Assembly: GCA_002633005.1 (NCBI GenBank)
Contig: NMRA01000858.1
Span: 66,244 to 118,261 of the forward strand
Origin: Phoronis australis
Taxonomy: Eukaryota > Phoronida > Phoronidae
Length of the DNA: 52,018 nt
Direction of reading: 5' to 3'
Part shown: positions 1 to 12,592 of the stretch, piece by piece
Numbering within the stretch: the first letter of the stretch is position 1
Layout of the letters: each line of letters begins with the position of its first letter
Notes under the pieces: generated by a model
Told to the model about the DNA's origin: nothing
Databases searched by the model: none
What the model saw: only the letters and a program-made list of their open reading frames with translations
Made by a program: the position numbers and the translations under genes

Positions 1-1190
1 TAGTGAGATGACGCTATCCTCCCGTTTTCAGATGGATTCGACATAGTTTGCGCCACCTAGTGGCCATTTTTAGTGTTTTCGAGTCTGTTTTTGTGCGTCC
101 ACCCCTCTATCAACCAAACCGCTCAAAGGATGATTGTGAAAATTGGCATGTATATGCTTACTATGTAGAGGACGGTTAACGATGATTTTCCGACGATTTC
201 GACTACTGTGGCGCCTCCTAGTGGCATTTTTTGCGCCTATGGCTGTATCTCCTAAACCGTTCGCAGGATCTTTACGAAATTGTTTGAGTGTATTTATATG
301 ATGTTAAAAACGGAAGATGACGACTTTTGGACGGATCCGAATATCAGTGTGCCCCCTAGTGGCAATTTTATTTGTTTACGTTTACCTCTGTATCTTCACA
401 AGTCCTTAACGGATTTTCACGAAATTTGGTATGTAGGCACCTATTAGTGCGATGACGCTATCCTCCTGTTTTCGGATGGATTCGACCTAGTTTGCGACAC
501 CCAGTGGCCATTTTTACTGTTTTTTAGTGTCCACCCATCTATCAACCAAACCGCTATAAGTATGATTGTGAAAATTGGCATGTATGTTCTTACTATGAAG
601 AGGACGATTGACGCTGAATTTCCCATGACTTTGATTACTGTGGCGCCTCCTAGTGGCAGTTTTTTTTTTGCGCCCATGGCTTTATCTCCCAAACCGTTTG
701 CAGGATCTTTACTAAATTTAGCAAGTGTATTTATGTGATGTTGACAACGGACGATGACGACTTTAGGATGATTCTGACTACCGGTATGCCTCTAGTGGCA
801 ATTTGAGTATTTTACATTGACCTCTGTATTTTCATAGGTCTTCAGGTGTATACTTTGTGTTTCTTCGTGACTATGAAGGAAAGGTTCCAAGTAGAAATTT
901 GTGTCTGGCATTCTAATGCTGTGCTTATCTCGTATGTTGGTAAATTTGTTTTTAATTCTATGTTTCTGTGGTGCTTTAAGCAACTGATGTATAGGATGTG
1001 CTTGTATTATGAAGATCACTCACATTTTGCCCCTAGCCTATTGAGGAGACAATGACCATCCTTTTCCATTTTGCAAAGTACAACATACTACATATATGCC
1101 CTCTACTGGCCACTTTATGGTACCAATAAACAACCCTAGAAGGATACCGTATACGGTGCAATTGTGGGCGCATTTCAACGCTCTGCGTTG
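1..1190 (+). repeat. Higher-order tandem repeat of ~145-bp units, copy A
   Basis: Degenerate units each end in a core like CGCCTCCTAGTGGCA followed by a T-run. Cores lie near 51, 212, 350, 497, 643, 787 and 1098, so spacing is about 137-161 bases until the last. Three units form a higher period: GATGACGCTATCCTCC recurs at 7 and 451, 444 bases apart. Units also share a GATTTTCACGAAATTTGGTATG-like segment (about 414-433). There is no credible coding frame. The left edge is cut by the window. Confidence 0.8.
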
Positions 1191-1925
1191 TTCTTGTTTG
1201 AGAACGCTTCCATTGTTTGGCCTAACGATTTTTGTAAACTTTCACAAAATAGTTCATTTATTCTTTGCAAAATCGAAATTAAAGATCATTGTAATTTTTT
1301 AGAAATATACACAATATTTTTTATGGCTTTGAAGAGTTTAATTAACTTCGTATTTTATTGTGCATTGTTATGCCATACACATTGATCAGCTGTTTGCCTC
1401 TGCATTCAAGCTGACATTTTGTATCAATCCTGAATGCACTGCATAATTATACTTCAGGACAAAATAAGTTACGATATAACAAATACAGCCCAAGACATAA
1501 GATATAACAGAGTGTCAATAAAAGTATGTGTATGCACCTAACATGTGACATGCTCCTAAAATTATCCCCAGAGTCAGACCCTGGTATTTGGGGATTCCTA
1601 CCTGAGCCCACAGGAAGCATGACGTTGAACTTTGATTCCACAAATTTGGTTCATTCACTCTTTATACCTCTGTCAGGTTTTCCCTTTCCTGTGTGCAGCG
1701 GATGCACACAGCATTTTTGGCGACACCTGTGGGGAAATTCTGGCTATGTAGTATAGGGGTTCGCCGTGTGAGTTGCCTCGCAGTGTCGGTAGATACAAAG
1801 TGGTGATAACTAGACAGTTCAGCAGTGAACCTGTCCAAATAAGTCGTGTCGTTGTGCTGAATAAATGGCAACTGATTTTATTCTGCACTCCAAGTCATTT
1901 ATATACACAATCATTGACAAAATAA

Positions 1926-2454
1926 CTATGACACGTGGGCTAATACTAAGGAAATGACTAAACTATAATACAAAACAATTCTTATAAATGATTTGACGTC
2001 GTCGACCAAATAAGGCAGATTGTTACGTAACCAATTCCGGAGTTGAAGGAACTCTGTAGTAAACAAACTGTCTGTGACGTATGGCTGGACATTTGAGCTG
2101 AGACACATCTGGTTCCGGTCAGTATGAATCAGCTGATGGGCGAAGTGTCAAAACAAATCACGGAAATCCGTGACAACACCAATATAAGCGGAGATTGTAT
2201 CGATGGTTGGGACAGATAGAATTGAACTCCTGTATAGCCGAGGTAGATAGGCCACTTCTCGAGAGGATAAGTTCCGCTTCATTTACATCACCTCCCCTCA
2301 CTTTCAAGCTTCTCAAATGTCTCGCGACATCCCTTATACATTGAACAAGCGTTTTCAGAGTTGTTGCTCCTGGCAGTTTGGAAAAAATGCCACATTTGAT
2401 GGGACTGGCAGGGCCAGATAAATTTGCGAACCTGCACTTTAGATCAGCCATCAT
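1926..2454 (-). pseudogene. Possible BEL/Pao-type gag fragment
   Basis: A 98-codon frame (2454-2158) contains FSKLPGATTLKTLVQCIRDV and RHLRSLKVRGGDVNEAELIL. This loosely resembles the DUF1759 gag region of BEL/Pao retrotransposons, where a helix with RxLRSLxxLG precedes LLxxxLxKLP. A second short frame follows at 2108-1926. The similarity is from memory and weak; the alternative is an unrelated orphan frame. Confidence 0.25.
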
Positions 2455-3173
2455 TGAACCACTTGATGTTCGTGCTTTAGTTTGGTATTCAATTAGACGT
2501 ACAAATCTAGTTTAATTTTATATTCAATGTCAACGTTTTGTGCTCTTAAGATTAATTTAAAACATTTAAGCAAATCATTTCTTTTAATTGTTATAATATA
2601 TTTACGGCAGTTTTACAAAATTAAAATGCGTATAAACGGCAAACATATAGTGACTGGTTTTACACGACAAAGACCCGAAATTGGGGTTTAAATAGCATAA
2701 TTCGGAACCTTTTCGCAAGAATGCTTGAAGGTCTGACAAAATTTTTTTTTGTTTTTATTTCAAGGGCATGGACTCTTCTACATGCCCATGTTTTCTTTTT
2801 CAGTTTTCTCGTGGGGGCAGCTGAGATACAAGGGTATAACCCACTGCTGGTTTTTCACAAGCATGAAAGGTACCTCCACCGAACCATTTTCAGTGTTACC
2901 ATGGTAGCCGATATTTTAGTGTCGGTGCCGGTTTTGCTTTCATAAATCATGAAATTGTCACAAGATGTCAAAATTCAGTAAATATCCGGTTTGAAGCAGA
3001 AACTGCTGTAGAAAGTGTAGTCAAAAATGTCTCGTTCCGCACCAAGAAATTGCCGCATTTTGGCTCCCAGAAGGCTACCCTGGTATCTCCAAAACCATAA
3101 AACTGTGGCGTCATACTTCACCCAATTTCTCAAATCCTTAATGTGATTTATTAGACCAAACATTCTGAATGGT

Positions 3174-3735
3174 TTACCCCCCTTGCCGCTTTTTGGCTGT
3201 ACTAGTCAGTGGATCTGTGGACTGATACTTAATTATTTCTTGTCCCAGCATAAGATAATTTGTAGTATCTCCTGTATTCCGATTCAATGAACTACATAGA
3301 GCACTGGCAATAAAACATCGAACCGCCTCTATCAGGGTTCGGTTATTATGATCACACTGTCCATTGGCACTGGGCCTATAAGGCGCAGTACACATCTTAT
3401 GGATTTTTGTGAATTTACACAACACTGAAATCAGAATACTTTCAAAATTAGAGATTTGATATGTGAATAACTGAATCTGGAAACCAAACCTACTAAAAAC
3501 TTGGATTAACAGCTACCCTTGCAGTCTCTATGGCTGACTGGGATTCCATTGGAATACATTGAACCCATTTTGTGAACTGGTCCATAATTGCTAGCACATG
3601 CCCATATCCTCTAGGCGTACGAGGTAAGGGACCTAAAAAATCCATTTGGACACGCTCCATGGGAACAGAAGCATGATAAATAGTCAGTGGCTTCCCAGGA
3701 CATCTATTAGGTCCCTTACCTCGCCCATGTTGCAA
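3174..3735 (-). pseudogene. Ty3-type LTR retrotransposon integrase fragment
   Basis: Two minus-strand frames form one broken integrase core. At 3735-3493: VPMERVQMDFLGPLP, then VLAIMDQFTKWVQCIPM (the first Asp region and the typical MDxFTKW motif). At 3425-3174, in a shifted frame: YRPSANGQCDHNNRTL, the region that normally reads GQxERxNRTL; the catalytic Glu is replaced. About 70 bases with stops separate them. No reverse transcriptase, protease or LTR pair is visible nearby. An inactive relic. Confidence 0.85.
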
Positions 3736-4239
3736 AATATCACACCATCAGCTGACTGGGCCTGACCGAGAGCTATACAGGGTATTGTGGAGAAAGATCA
3801 TTATTGAAAGCATGAACGGACTTCAGCTTGGTTTGTGACGTTATCGTTATTCTGGTAAATTGGTGGCGTTTTGGCTGCCATATGCTTGTCTTTTGGGAAT
3901 CTAAAGAGGTTCCCACCTTCCACCTGCCCGGTGTTTGAGCAGTTCGCGCACACTCAGTGATGAACTGTGGCTAAACCACGCCAAGATAGAATAGTCTTTT
4001 TCCACCGTGCACAGTGTTATTGAATGGTGGTGAACTGCATTGTGTGATTTGATCCATTTCGAGTTCCCTACACCATATCATGGTGTCAGAAGAGGCCAAC
4101 TGTTTGCAGATTTTTTTATTTTTGCGTTTTTAAAATAACTTTTGATACAATTATACAATAATTTGGATAAAATACATACAAATAATAATACATTTTAACA
4201 TACTTTGTCCTTGCAAATTTCACTTTAAATTCACACTGT

Positions 4240-6545
4240 AAATGACTCCTCTTCGCCAGGAACCTCGCGCTCTGACACTAAAAGCTCTGACTTGCCCGGT
4301 TCTTCTTGTTAATGTCTTGGGATGTGCACAACACCCTTTATTCATTCAACCAATGAGCTACACCAAAGAGATTTCGTCATGCACTGTTATGAGTCCACCA
4401 CGGTTGATTCTATCAGTCCAAATGGTCGTATACTCTAAAAATGAACTTGCTTTACTATTTTCTTATTACCAAGTCTCCAAAACACTCTTACATTCCCTAT
4501 GAACAGTGTTCTCACTACTCAAAAACCACTTCTTTAAACTAAAAGAGATATACCCGGCCACACAACGTAACGTCATCTCTTCTTCTTTAGTCTTCCTCTT
4601 AAGAGCAGATGGCTCTGATTGCTTTCCCTTGTATTAGTACCTTACACTGGCCAATGTTTCTAAACATTTGGCGCACAAGTCTTAAAGCAACAGGTTGTTG
4701 TCTAGCAATACCTTATTCTTCGACATGAGTTCCCTATACTTTGAATACAACACTTTGAAAGTGCGAAACTCGTGGACCTTGGTGAACATTTTCACTTTTT
4801 TATATGCACTTAAGTGTTCTGCCGTCACAGCACTCTAACATTAACCATAGTTCTGTCCACAAAATTGCAGATGTCCCCCTGTTTCAAGGTGGCCGTTGCC
4901 TTTCGAACGTCTTGACCGCGAGCCCTGGAAAGGTTCACGGATCACTTATCACCTTATCTAACGCTTTGTGTGGCAACTGTAATGCTTTCAATGAAATGTT
5001 TTCTCTTGTCAATAGTCATGAACTCTGTCTACCCTCTGCTAAATTTCACAAACCCAAGCATTAATACAAAGTCTTTGCTACAATGGCTGTTGAGCTGCAT
5101 TGTACGAAAATATGATTCGTCTTGAACCACCATCTCTGCATAACACCCTTGGCAACAATAGCTAGTAGTAAATAACTGGCATAAAAATGATCCAACTTAA
5201 TCTGCATAGAGTTAAAAAATGCTTCATCAAAATACACACATTCCAAGTGAAAATCATTTCTTGCTAAGACGTAGAAGTCACGCCATGCTTCACCTGTAAT
5301 GCCGAATTAACCAATACATGGCTCATAATACTCGTTCTCAGTTCGAAACCATTTTCAGCGGCTTTCAAATAGCCTGCCTCTGTCACACTATCCTTCTTTT
5401 GTACCCTTTACTTCAAGTAGTCTCCAATTGAGGTTGGAATCGGAGTCGTAGATGTGCTGGTCAGGACTGCATCCTAATTGAGGGTTTAGTACAAAACCAA
5501 CTTCATGTATGTCATTGTCAAAATCAGTGGAATATTTGGCAGCAGGAACAGCTTTGTTGTCAATGCAAAATTGAATTGCCTCTAAAACAACAGCCTTCTT
5601 TCAAAAGGTCCACTGCTGGCACTTTAAAGTGACCTCCCTTTGATGTTATTGCTTTGAAATTGGAGGCTGTTATTCGATGTCTTCTTAAGTGATACCACTC
5701 TTGGCATTATTTTGTGCCATGGTGTCTTTCGTACTGTTGCAATTCAATTAAAAACGTTTCTTTGGATCTTTAGATAATTTGTTAATCAGCAGGAAGTGAA
5801 CGTGGATAAAAATTTAAGATTAGCACGTGCAAACTGAAGGCTGGAGGGGTCTCTGGCCCAATAAAACTCGAAGTTCATCAGGCTCTTCTTGATAGGACAT
5901 CATAAACCGCTTTGGTACTTGACCAAATTTACTGTCTACCAAGTTTATGTCTTCCATCAGACTCCACTGATGCACTGATTGTGGTGGTGTAGTTTGTGTT
6001 TTAAATACTGGCAACATTTGCTGAACTGTGTGCTGGACTTCACTGAGTGGCATTGGTATTGGGCTCCACATGTTCTGACTCCATCTTCATAACGGTCTTT
6101 CTTGGGGAGTGGGTCTGCATCAGATGGGACTACTGGTTTTATGACCGTCACGTCAGTCACAGGGCGAGTTGCAAAGCCATGTATATGTGGAAGGACATGT
6201 CATTGAGGGAGATGTTGATGAAACAATTTCAGACGCCTTGTTTATCTGCAGTTGCTGAAAATGGCTCAGCTGGTACTCTGCTGGTCTTAAGACTGAGATG
6301 TTGGTTCGATCATTTGCACCCGCACCATTGAGGAAGCTCCAGCATTGTTAGAATGTCTGCAAAATGTTTTGCAAGCATTGTCCTTTGGGGTGCTTTAAGT
6401 AGCTGGGTTTAAAACGGCCACAATGATGGCAGACGTCTCCTTTAAAATGAGGCACACACTTGGTTTGGAATACAACAGGCTAACACAACGGAACGGCGAA
6501 CCATTCGCCAAGACCCCAAGTGTCAGTCACACCCGTTCTTACATC
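4240..6545. other. Transposon-like debris without an identifiable gene
   Basis: Only short broken frames are present. On the minus strand, 5246-5061 encodes ECVYFDEAFFNSMQIKLDHF, a stretch near 4800-4700 reads KVHEFRTFKVLYSKYRELMS, and about 6465-6345 reads CVPHFKGDVCHHCGRFKPSY and then stops, a zinc-binding-like pattern. These look like remnants of one or more DNA transposons, but I cannot name the family. Confidence 0.35.
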
Positions 6546-6747
6546 AAAATGCACCTGAAATACAAGTTGAAATGAGAGTGTATGGTTTTTTCAGTACAAT
6601 ATTTCAGTACTTACACATTTTAGAAGATGAGTGATTTTTGTGAATAAAAAGTGTTCACTTGAAATTCAATAAGTTTTAAACTATTTAAGATGCCATTTTC
6701 TGTCTTGAAGACAAGTTGTTAAAAACGTCCCTGGTGGGAATTTGTGA

Positions 6748-8186
6748 TTATAGGAAAGCGAACGACGAAGTTAGATACATAGGTGGAATGTGAAGACTTT
6801 TCATGCACACAATATGAGCATTCACAAGAGATAAATTTGCAATAAACCATAAAATGTACCACCAATATTTTTTACTGTCCCTTCCCACTGGGTAATACGA
6901 TCTCAACTGATGTGACTTGTCAACACCACCCATGTATGCATTGTACTGAAGGTTGACTGTTGGTTTACCTTCACCAACGAAAAGACTGTGAATGGAAGAC
7001 AGGAAGGTAAGATGACGTTTGTCCTTATAACTTGTAGCAACCATCTCGCCTTTCTGTTGGTGGAGTGTATCACCCACTTTCTTTAGTTTTGTTTTCTTTA
7101 TTTTGTCTGGTAGGCCTTTGCGGTTGGCCATTATTGTTGAGCAACAATACGTATCTACCAGCTTCAAGTGTTCGGGCAAGATTACTGACGAAAAGAAGCG
7201 GTCAAAATACAAATGGTGATGCTTGTTGTGATACGGAGATGACAAGTCCCATATAACATCATATCCCAGACCATGTTGTCGCTGACCCGTCGCATTTTCT
7301 GCCAGTGTAAACGGAAAAGTTGCAGCAATACCCAGACGTACTTTCGCAACACTCCCACACCACGATACCCCACTTTGTGGGCTTAGCAGGCATATATTGT
7401 CTAAAGAACAATCGTCCTTTAAAACCAATCATAGCTTTGTCAATACTGAGCTGTTGCTCAGGGTAATAATTTGCTAAAAATGCTGTTCCAACCATGTCCA
7501 ACATTGGTCTCACCTTATAAAGTGGATCGTATGCAGGGTCATCACGACCAGGGGTGTTGGAAGTATCTCGGATATGTAGATACTGGCTGAGCTTCAAAAA
7601 TCTTGTTTTGGGCATTACTGAGCTAATATATGAGTCCGATGGCTTCGGGTCAGTGCTCCACTAGCACCATAACCTTGGCAACTGTTTTATGCTCATCAAA
7701 ATGTTTATACCGAAAAACGTACGTATTTCATCGGCACTGGTTGGTCACCATATTGAGTCAGGACCGTTCACGGCTTGTTGCTGATCTGCGTACTGGTTCA
7801 TTTCCTGGGCAACGCTCTCAAAAAACGCAGGAGGCAATAACAAACTTATGTAGTCTAAAGGCCTGGCATTAGCAGGCAATGTGTGTTTCGGTCCAGAAAC
7901 TTCCGTAAAACTTGGCAAAACAAACAAAGTTTTCTAACGTTTCACTCCATTGTGCATTCAAGGCGTTCAAGTCCTCATCCTCAGAGTCAGGATCGACGGC
8001 CGAACTTTCGTCGCTGCTCACATCCGAAACATCGATGTCGGATTCGTTAACATCCCCACTTCTTCCAGCAGCTCTCTGAATAGCTTCTTGGATTTCTGCC
8101 ACGGTAAAACCATCGAAATCTGTGTCGTTATCACTGTTGTCCATTTCGCCGAAACAGGAAGTTCGATTGAAAAACTTTGGACGCAA
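6748..8186 (-). pseudogene. piggyBac-family transposase, broken by frameshifts
   Basis: Reading 8186 to 6748, four overlapping frames together cover a whole transposase. An acidic N-terminus at 8186-7869 (SDIDVSDVSSDES) is followed by 7927-7745. At 7615-7259 come RFLKLSQYLHIRD, DPLYKVRPMLDMV and SIDKAMIGFKGRLFF. At 7428-6748 come HLYFDRFFSSV, YMGGVDKSHQLRSYY and KKYWWYILWF. The three catalytic Asp (SID, YFD, GVD) survive, but at least three frameshifts break the protein. One lies near 7260-7320, inside the domain. The best similarity is to the DDE_Tnp_1_7 / PGBD4-like group. The element is inactive. Confidence 0.92.
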
Positions 8187-8337
8187 AAAAATTGTAGAAA
8201 CTGATAAATCTCACTATAACTTGTAACTAGAAATGCTAATGGTTGCTCAGGAGTTTTTTGATCATTCACGGTGTTTCTCACAATAACTAAGCGAGATTTG
8301 TCTCTTCTATGGATACAGTCTTTGAGATAGTTTACTC

Positions 8338-8418
8338 GGGCCGTCTACGGCTATTGTGAACATATGAAGCCGATTTTTCCGCGGCCGTCTGAGGCCGCTA
8401 TGAATGCTAAAGGGTTAA
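8338..8418 (-). mobile_element. piggyBac terminus with TTAA target and subterminal repeats
   Basis: Reading the minus strand from 8418: TTAA, then CCCTTTAGCATTCATAG. piggyBac elements insert at TTAA and commonly start CCC. Inside lie an inverted repeat, GCGGCC (8381-8386) and GGCCGC (8393-8398), and a related GGCCGTCTACGGC near 8340-8352, arranged like transposase-binding subterminal repeats. I could not find the matching opposite end left of 6748. Confidence 0.65.
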
Positions 8419-9114
8419 GTTGGACTCGTTGATCATTTTGAATGGAACAGCCAGCCGAACTTCGTCAGGACTTGCCAGTCAGTCATACTCAACCGAAAAA
8501 TGGCACTTGTATTCGGCCCTCCCGATGCTCGCTAATTCTTGTCAGAGCCCATTGCCCGTTTTCGTCCACGACTTGATACCACAAGTATATATAACACACT
8601 GTTAACAGTCCTGTTTGGAAAAGGATACAAAATATCCAGTCTCACACTAAAACCTGTCACACTGCTATAATATAATTCTACTGATGACTGAAACTAATCA
8701 TAATACGCATTAATTAAATGTTCAGTCTGTCTGGTTGGATTTATTTTCTTCTGGATGGTGAACTTTGGCATGCTGCGGTGACTGCGTGTTCTCCTTACAC
8801 GCCTTGGATTGCCGAACACAATGCTCAATGTCCACATCGATAGATGGCCACCAAATAAAGAAAGTGCCAAGTTCTTCATTCTGACGATACTAGAGTGTGA
8901 ACCATGTAGTTCATCTAATGCGGCGGTACGCTCTTGAGGAGGTATGATAACACGAGCTCACATAACAACCATCCGTCCTGCATTGTTAGTTCATGTTGGC
9001 GGGACAAATATTAGGCAGTCAAATCGTTTTGAATGTTCAAACGCGTCGGCTTCACATTTACCCCAGCGCCATTTGACACCGTTACGTAACGAATGGAACG
9101 TGGGTTATTTCATT

Positions 9115-10165
9115 TTTATGCGCCCACATATTTATATGTGGACGCATTATGTCGTCATCTCCGTCTGTCCGTATGGGCCTGCATCCGTCCGTACGGGCCT
9201 GCGTCCGTCCGGTGTCCGCTGCTCTATCTCCAAAACCCTTTGACATACGTTCATGAAATTTGGCACATATGTTCCATTCATGAATGGGACGGCATGTGCG
9301 AACTTTCTGACGGATCCGACTACTGGTGTGCCCCTTAGTGGCAATTTTATTTTTGTTACTCTTACCTTTGTATCTTCAAAAGTCCTGAACGGATTTTCAT
9401 GAAATTTGGTATGTAGGCACCTATTAGTGTGATGACGCTATCCTCCTGTTTTCGTATGGATTCAACCTAGTTTGCGACACCCAGTGGCCATTTTTACTGT
9501 TTTTGAGTCTGTTTTTTTAGCGTCCACCCCTCTATCAACCAAACCGCTCTAAGTATGATTGTGAAAATTGGCATGTATGTTCTTACTATGAAGAGGACTG
9601 TTGACGCTGAATTTCCCATGACTTTGATTACTGTGGTGCCTCCTTGTGGCAGTTTTTTTTTGCCCATGGCTATATCTCCGAAACCGTTTGCAGGATCTTT
9701 ACTAAATTTAGCAAGTGTATTTATGTGATGTTGACAACGGACGATGACGACTTTAGGATGATTCTGACTACCGGTATGCCTCTAGTGGCAATTTAAGTAT
9801 TTTACATTGACCTCTGTATTTTCATAGGTCTTAAGGTGTATACTTTGTGTTACTTCGTGACTATGAAGGAAAAGTTCCAAGTAGAAATTTGTTTCTGGCA
9901 TTCTAATGTTGTGCTAATCTCGTATCTGTGGTGCTTTAAGCAACTGATGTATAGGATGTGCTTGTATTATGAAGATCACTCACATTTTGCCCCTAGCCTA
10001 TTGAGGAGACAATGACCATGCCTTTCCATTCAAGTACAACATACTACATATATACCCTCTACTGGCCACTTTATGGTACCAATAAACAACCCTAGAAGGA
10101 GACCCTATACGGTGCAATTGTGGGCGCATTTCAAGGCTCTGCCTTGCTCTTGTTGAAGACATTTG
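9115..10165 (+). repeat. Higher-order tandem repeat, copy B (direct repeat of copy A)
   Basis: From about 9323 to 10150 this matches 345-1180 nearly base for base, including the cores at 9329, 9478, 9635, 9783 and 10055. It differs by a deletion of roughly 30 bases near 9925. The preceding 200 bases hold a related diverged unit with short CCGTCCGTACGGGCCTG-type repeats. Flanks beyond about 10165 differ from copy A. Confidence 0.8.
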
Positions 10166-11019
10166 GCACTTCAAAACAGGAACTTAGATAGTTTTGGTAT
10201 CCAAAAATTGCAGTCTTTATACATCCAAAGTGAAGCCAAATCGATGAAATTGCAGTGCCGTGTCCCACCTTAAGTAGTATGGGAACAGGGCATGTACCTT
10301 TAAACAAATTGGCACCCATAGAATAAAACAGATGGAGGGTATAAATCCAGGTAAACACAACTAAAAACTAAGTTCCCAGTAAAGTCTTATCAATGTAGGC
10401 CCAGTGTAGCGCACGAGCGTCATTTTACTTCCCTTGTTTACATAAAAGATACATTACTTCGAACCAATAAATTTCAATGTTATAATAATAACAGCTACAG
10501 GTAGTACAAAAGTATCAGAAGATATTTCCTTAAAATTGTGAGTGGTCACAACTTAACGACAATTCCATGTAACATACTAGTGAAACACGCTGTGACAAAA
10601 AGAGTGGATTCATTTAAAGTCGCTTCTCCTTCACTACAGTGTTCCGTCTGGATTTTATTCTTTTGCAGTTGTCTTATATCAACACACTGCACCATGACGT
10701 TCACTGTCCGAACTTCGTTCAGCGTGGTTTTCAATCAGTTTTCTTGATCCGCAGCCATTATGCTGGAAAATCATAAAAAGCATCCCACACGAGGATGGCA
10801 CACACTTTAGTAAGCCCCCTCCCCTATATTAAATCAAAGTCGTCAACTTTATGAAGGATAAAAAATCATGTTTGCAATGCTAAATATAATCGATGCTTAT
10901 AATGTACTATGTTGCATAGTTAAGGTGGGAATGCTAGCTTATCTGAGATATTAAAATAGATTTATTTCAACAAAACATAGACTAGGCATATGCTTTCAAT
11001 GTAACCACTGGTTGTTTTT
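10166..11019. other. Non-coding stretch, nothing recognised
   Basis: Moderately A/T-rich DNA between repeat copy B and the ORF1 relic. Open frames are under 80 codons with no family resemblance. A short GT microsatellite follows at about 11045-11060. Confidence 0.4.
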
Positions 11020-11037
11020 TTGTTGAAATTGGGTCAT

Positions 11038-11799
11038 TTAGTAATGTGTGTGTGTGTGTGTCACATGAAGGTCTGTATTGCTGATGTCGAGAAGGTTGAA
11101 AAATTCATCTGTGCTTACTGCAACACCGACCGAGACATGACAAAAGACCTTATGCATGAGGGGGAGTTCCCCGGGACCCTTAACATGGTATGCAGACCTT
11201 GGTTCTGCCTCAGCTGGAGTCAATTTCGGACACTCGTGCTTGAGGTACTCAAATGTAGCGGCGTCTGCGCAGCTGATGCACAGCATACCTTTGTTTAGAC
11301 GAGCTGACTCAACACGACAGGGATGTCGGCTTTTCAGGATAGCCGCCTTAAGTCCTTTATTGAGGCAAGTAACCTTATCCTTGGTGAGAGGAGGCTCCCC
11401 AGTCTTTGAAGCACCAAAGATGGTAACATCCTTCTTTGCCGCATCGACATAGGAAGTGTCCATCCTCCCCACCTTAGGTGGCAGAGAGTGACTTGACCCT
11501 GGGGTGGAGCCATCAGACCCCTTAGGGCGCTTGGTGCCCTTCGAATGCCCAGGTGTCTTAAGCTCCAGATTTTAGAGCTTCTTTTGAAGGCTTTGTCGTT
11601 TCTACTTTTCCTTTAATTTCTCCTTTTTGGAGAGAATAGGCGTGAAGCCGTCAGCAACAGATGACACTCTGTTCAGTCTCAAGAGAGCGTCTGAGTGCTC
11701 ATGAACACGAACATTCGCAGCCGAAGCCACATGGAATCGTGCTTGGGTCAGGTCTGTTGAACCTCGACCAGTAGGGACAGAAGACTGCTGATGATTCAT
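11038..11799 (-). pseudogene. Non-LTR retrotransposon ORF1-like fragment (DUF4780-like)
   Basis: The frame 11472-11038 encodes PPLTKDKVTCLNKGLKAAIL, SARLNKGMLCISCADAATFE and YHVKGPGELPLMHKVF. This resembles the DUF4780 ORF1 domain of some animal LINEs, where a small beta strand ends in a CADEAT-type motif. A second frame at 11799-11602 continues upstream in another phase. No endonuclease or reverse transcriptase follows downstream, so this is a 5' remnant. Confidence 0.6.
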
Positions 11800-12493
11800 G
11801 TGTCAAGACACATGCAAGTCCGTCTCTGGGTTCACCTCATATATGAGGGGGCAACAAGGCCTGACCACTAGGTCTTCCTGCATCACGAACTTATAGGACC
11901 CAACTCTAGGTTTGACTGCTCCGTCTACCTCCTGCCAGTTCCCTCAAGAGGAGGTCGAACTCCCAGAGTCAGAGTCCACCATCACAAATGAGTTATCCCA
12001 GGTTTGGTATGTCTACCTCCAATGCCAGACCCTCGTTACCTCCCAGGGTTAACCATGCAGAGGTTAGTCCCCTTGTCCAACAGACGCTACTCTGTGCACT
12101 GCAGCTAACCTCAGAAGTGCTATCCAACAAAATTCTGTGTTGTCTGCTGCCAGCCGCAACTGGTTCAAGACTCAAAAGCAATCAAGGCCATGCTGTCCTC
12201 AAGGGTTTCTGTATCACCAAGTCAGAGACAAGTACTAGGTGCCCTAGAATGTACCACAGGATTCGATGTCTACCAGACTCGCAGGTGCCCACAGCTTCTT
12301 ATTTAAGGCTATGGAATGTTTCCGACTTAATCATCACCATCCCGCGGGGTGTGTTTGGTATGATCTATACCTTTCCACCTGCCCAGCATGGGTAACCCTT
12401 TTGGAAGTATGAAACTCCCGCTGGTATATCTCTAGAGGACACAGAGATACACAAGCAGTTCCGCTACAAGGCACATGCCCCCAGAACAGTGAT

Positions 12494-12569
12494 ATAGGAA
12501 TTCCTATTGGAATCTTGATCCTTTAGGAAGTCCTATAAGAAATCATTAATCCTATAGGAATTCCTATAG
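12494..12569. repeat. Clustered palindromes around GGAATTCC
   Basis: A perfect 14-base palindrome (ATAGGAATTCCTAT, 12494-12507) and a perfect 18-base palindrome (12552-12569) share the same core. Between them are half-site variants (CTTTAGGAAGTCCTATAAG). Confidence 0.75.
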
Positions 12570-12592
12570 AATTATTGAGCATGTCTTGAGGT

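Noticed and set aside
9093-9344. Overlapping frames on both strands in repeat copy B
   Set aside because: They arise from the CCGTCCGT-type short repeats and match no protein family.
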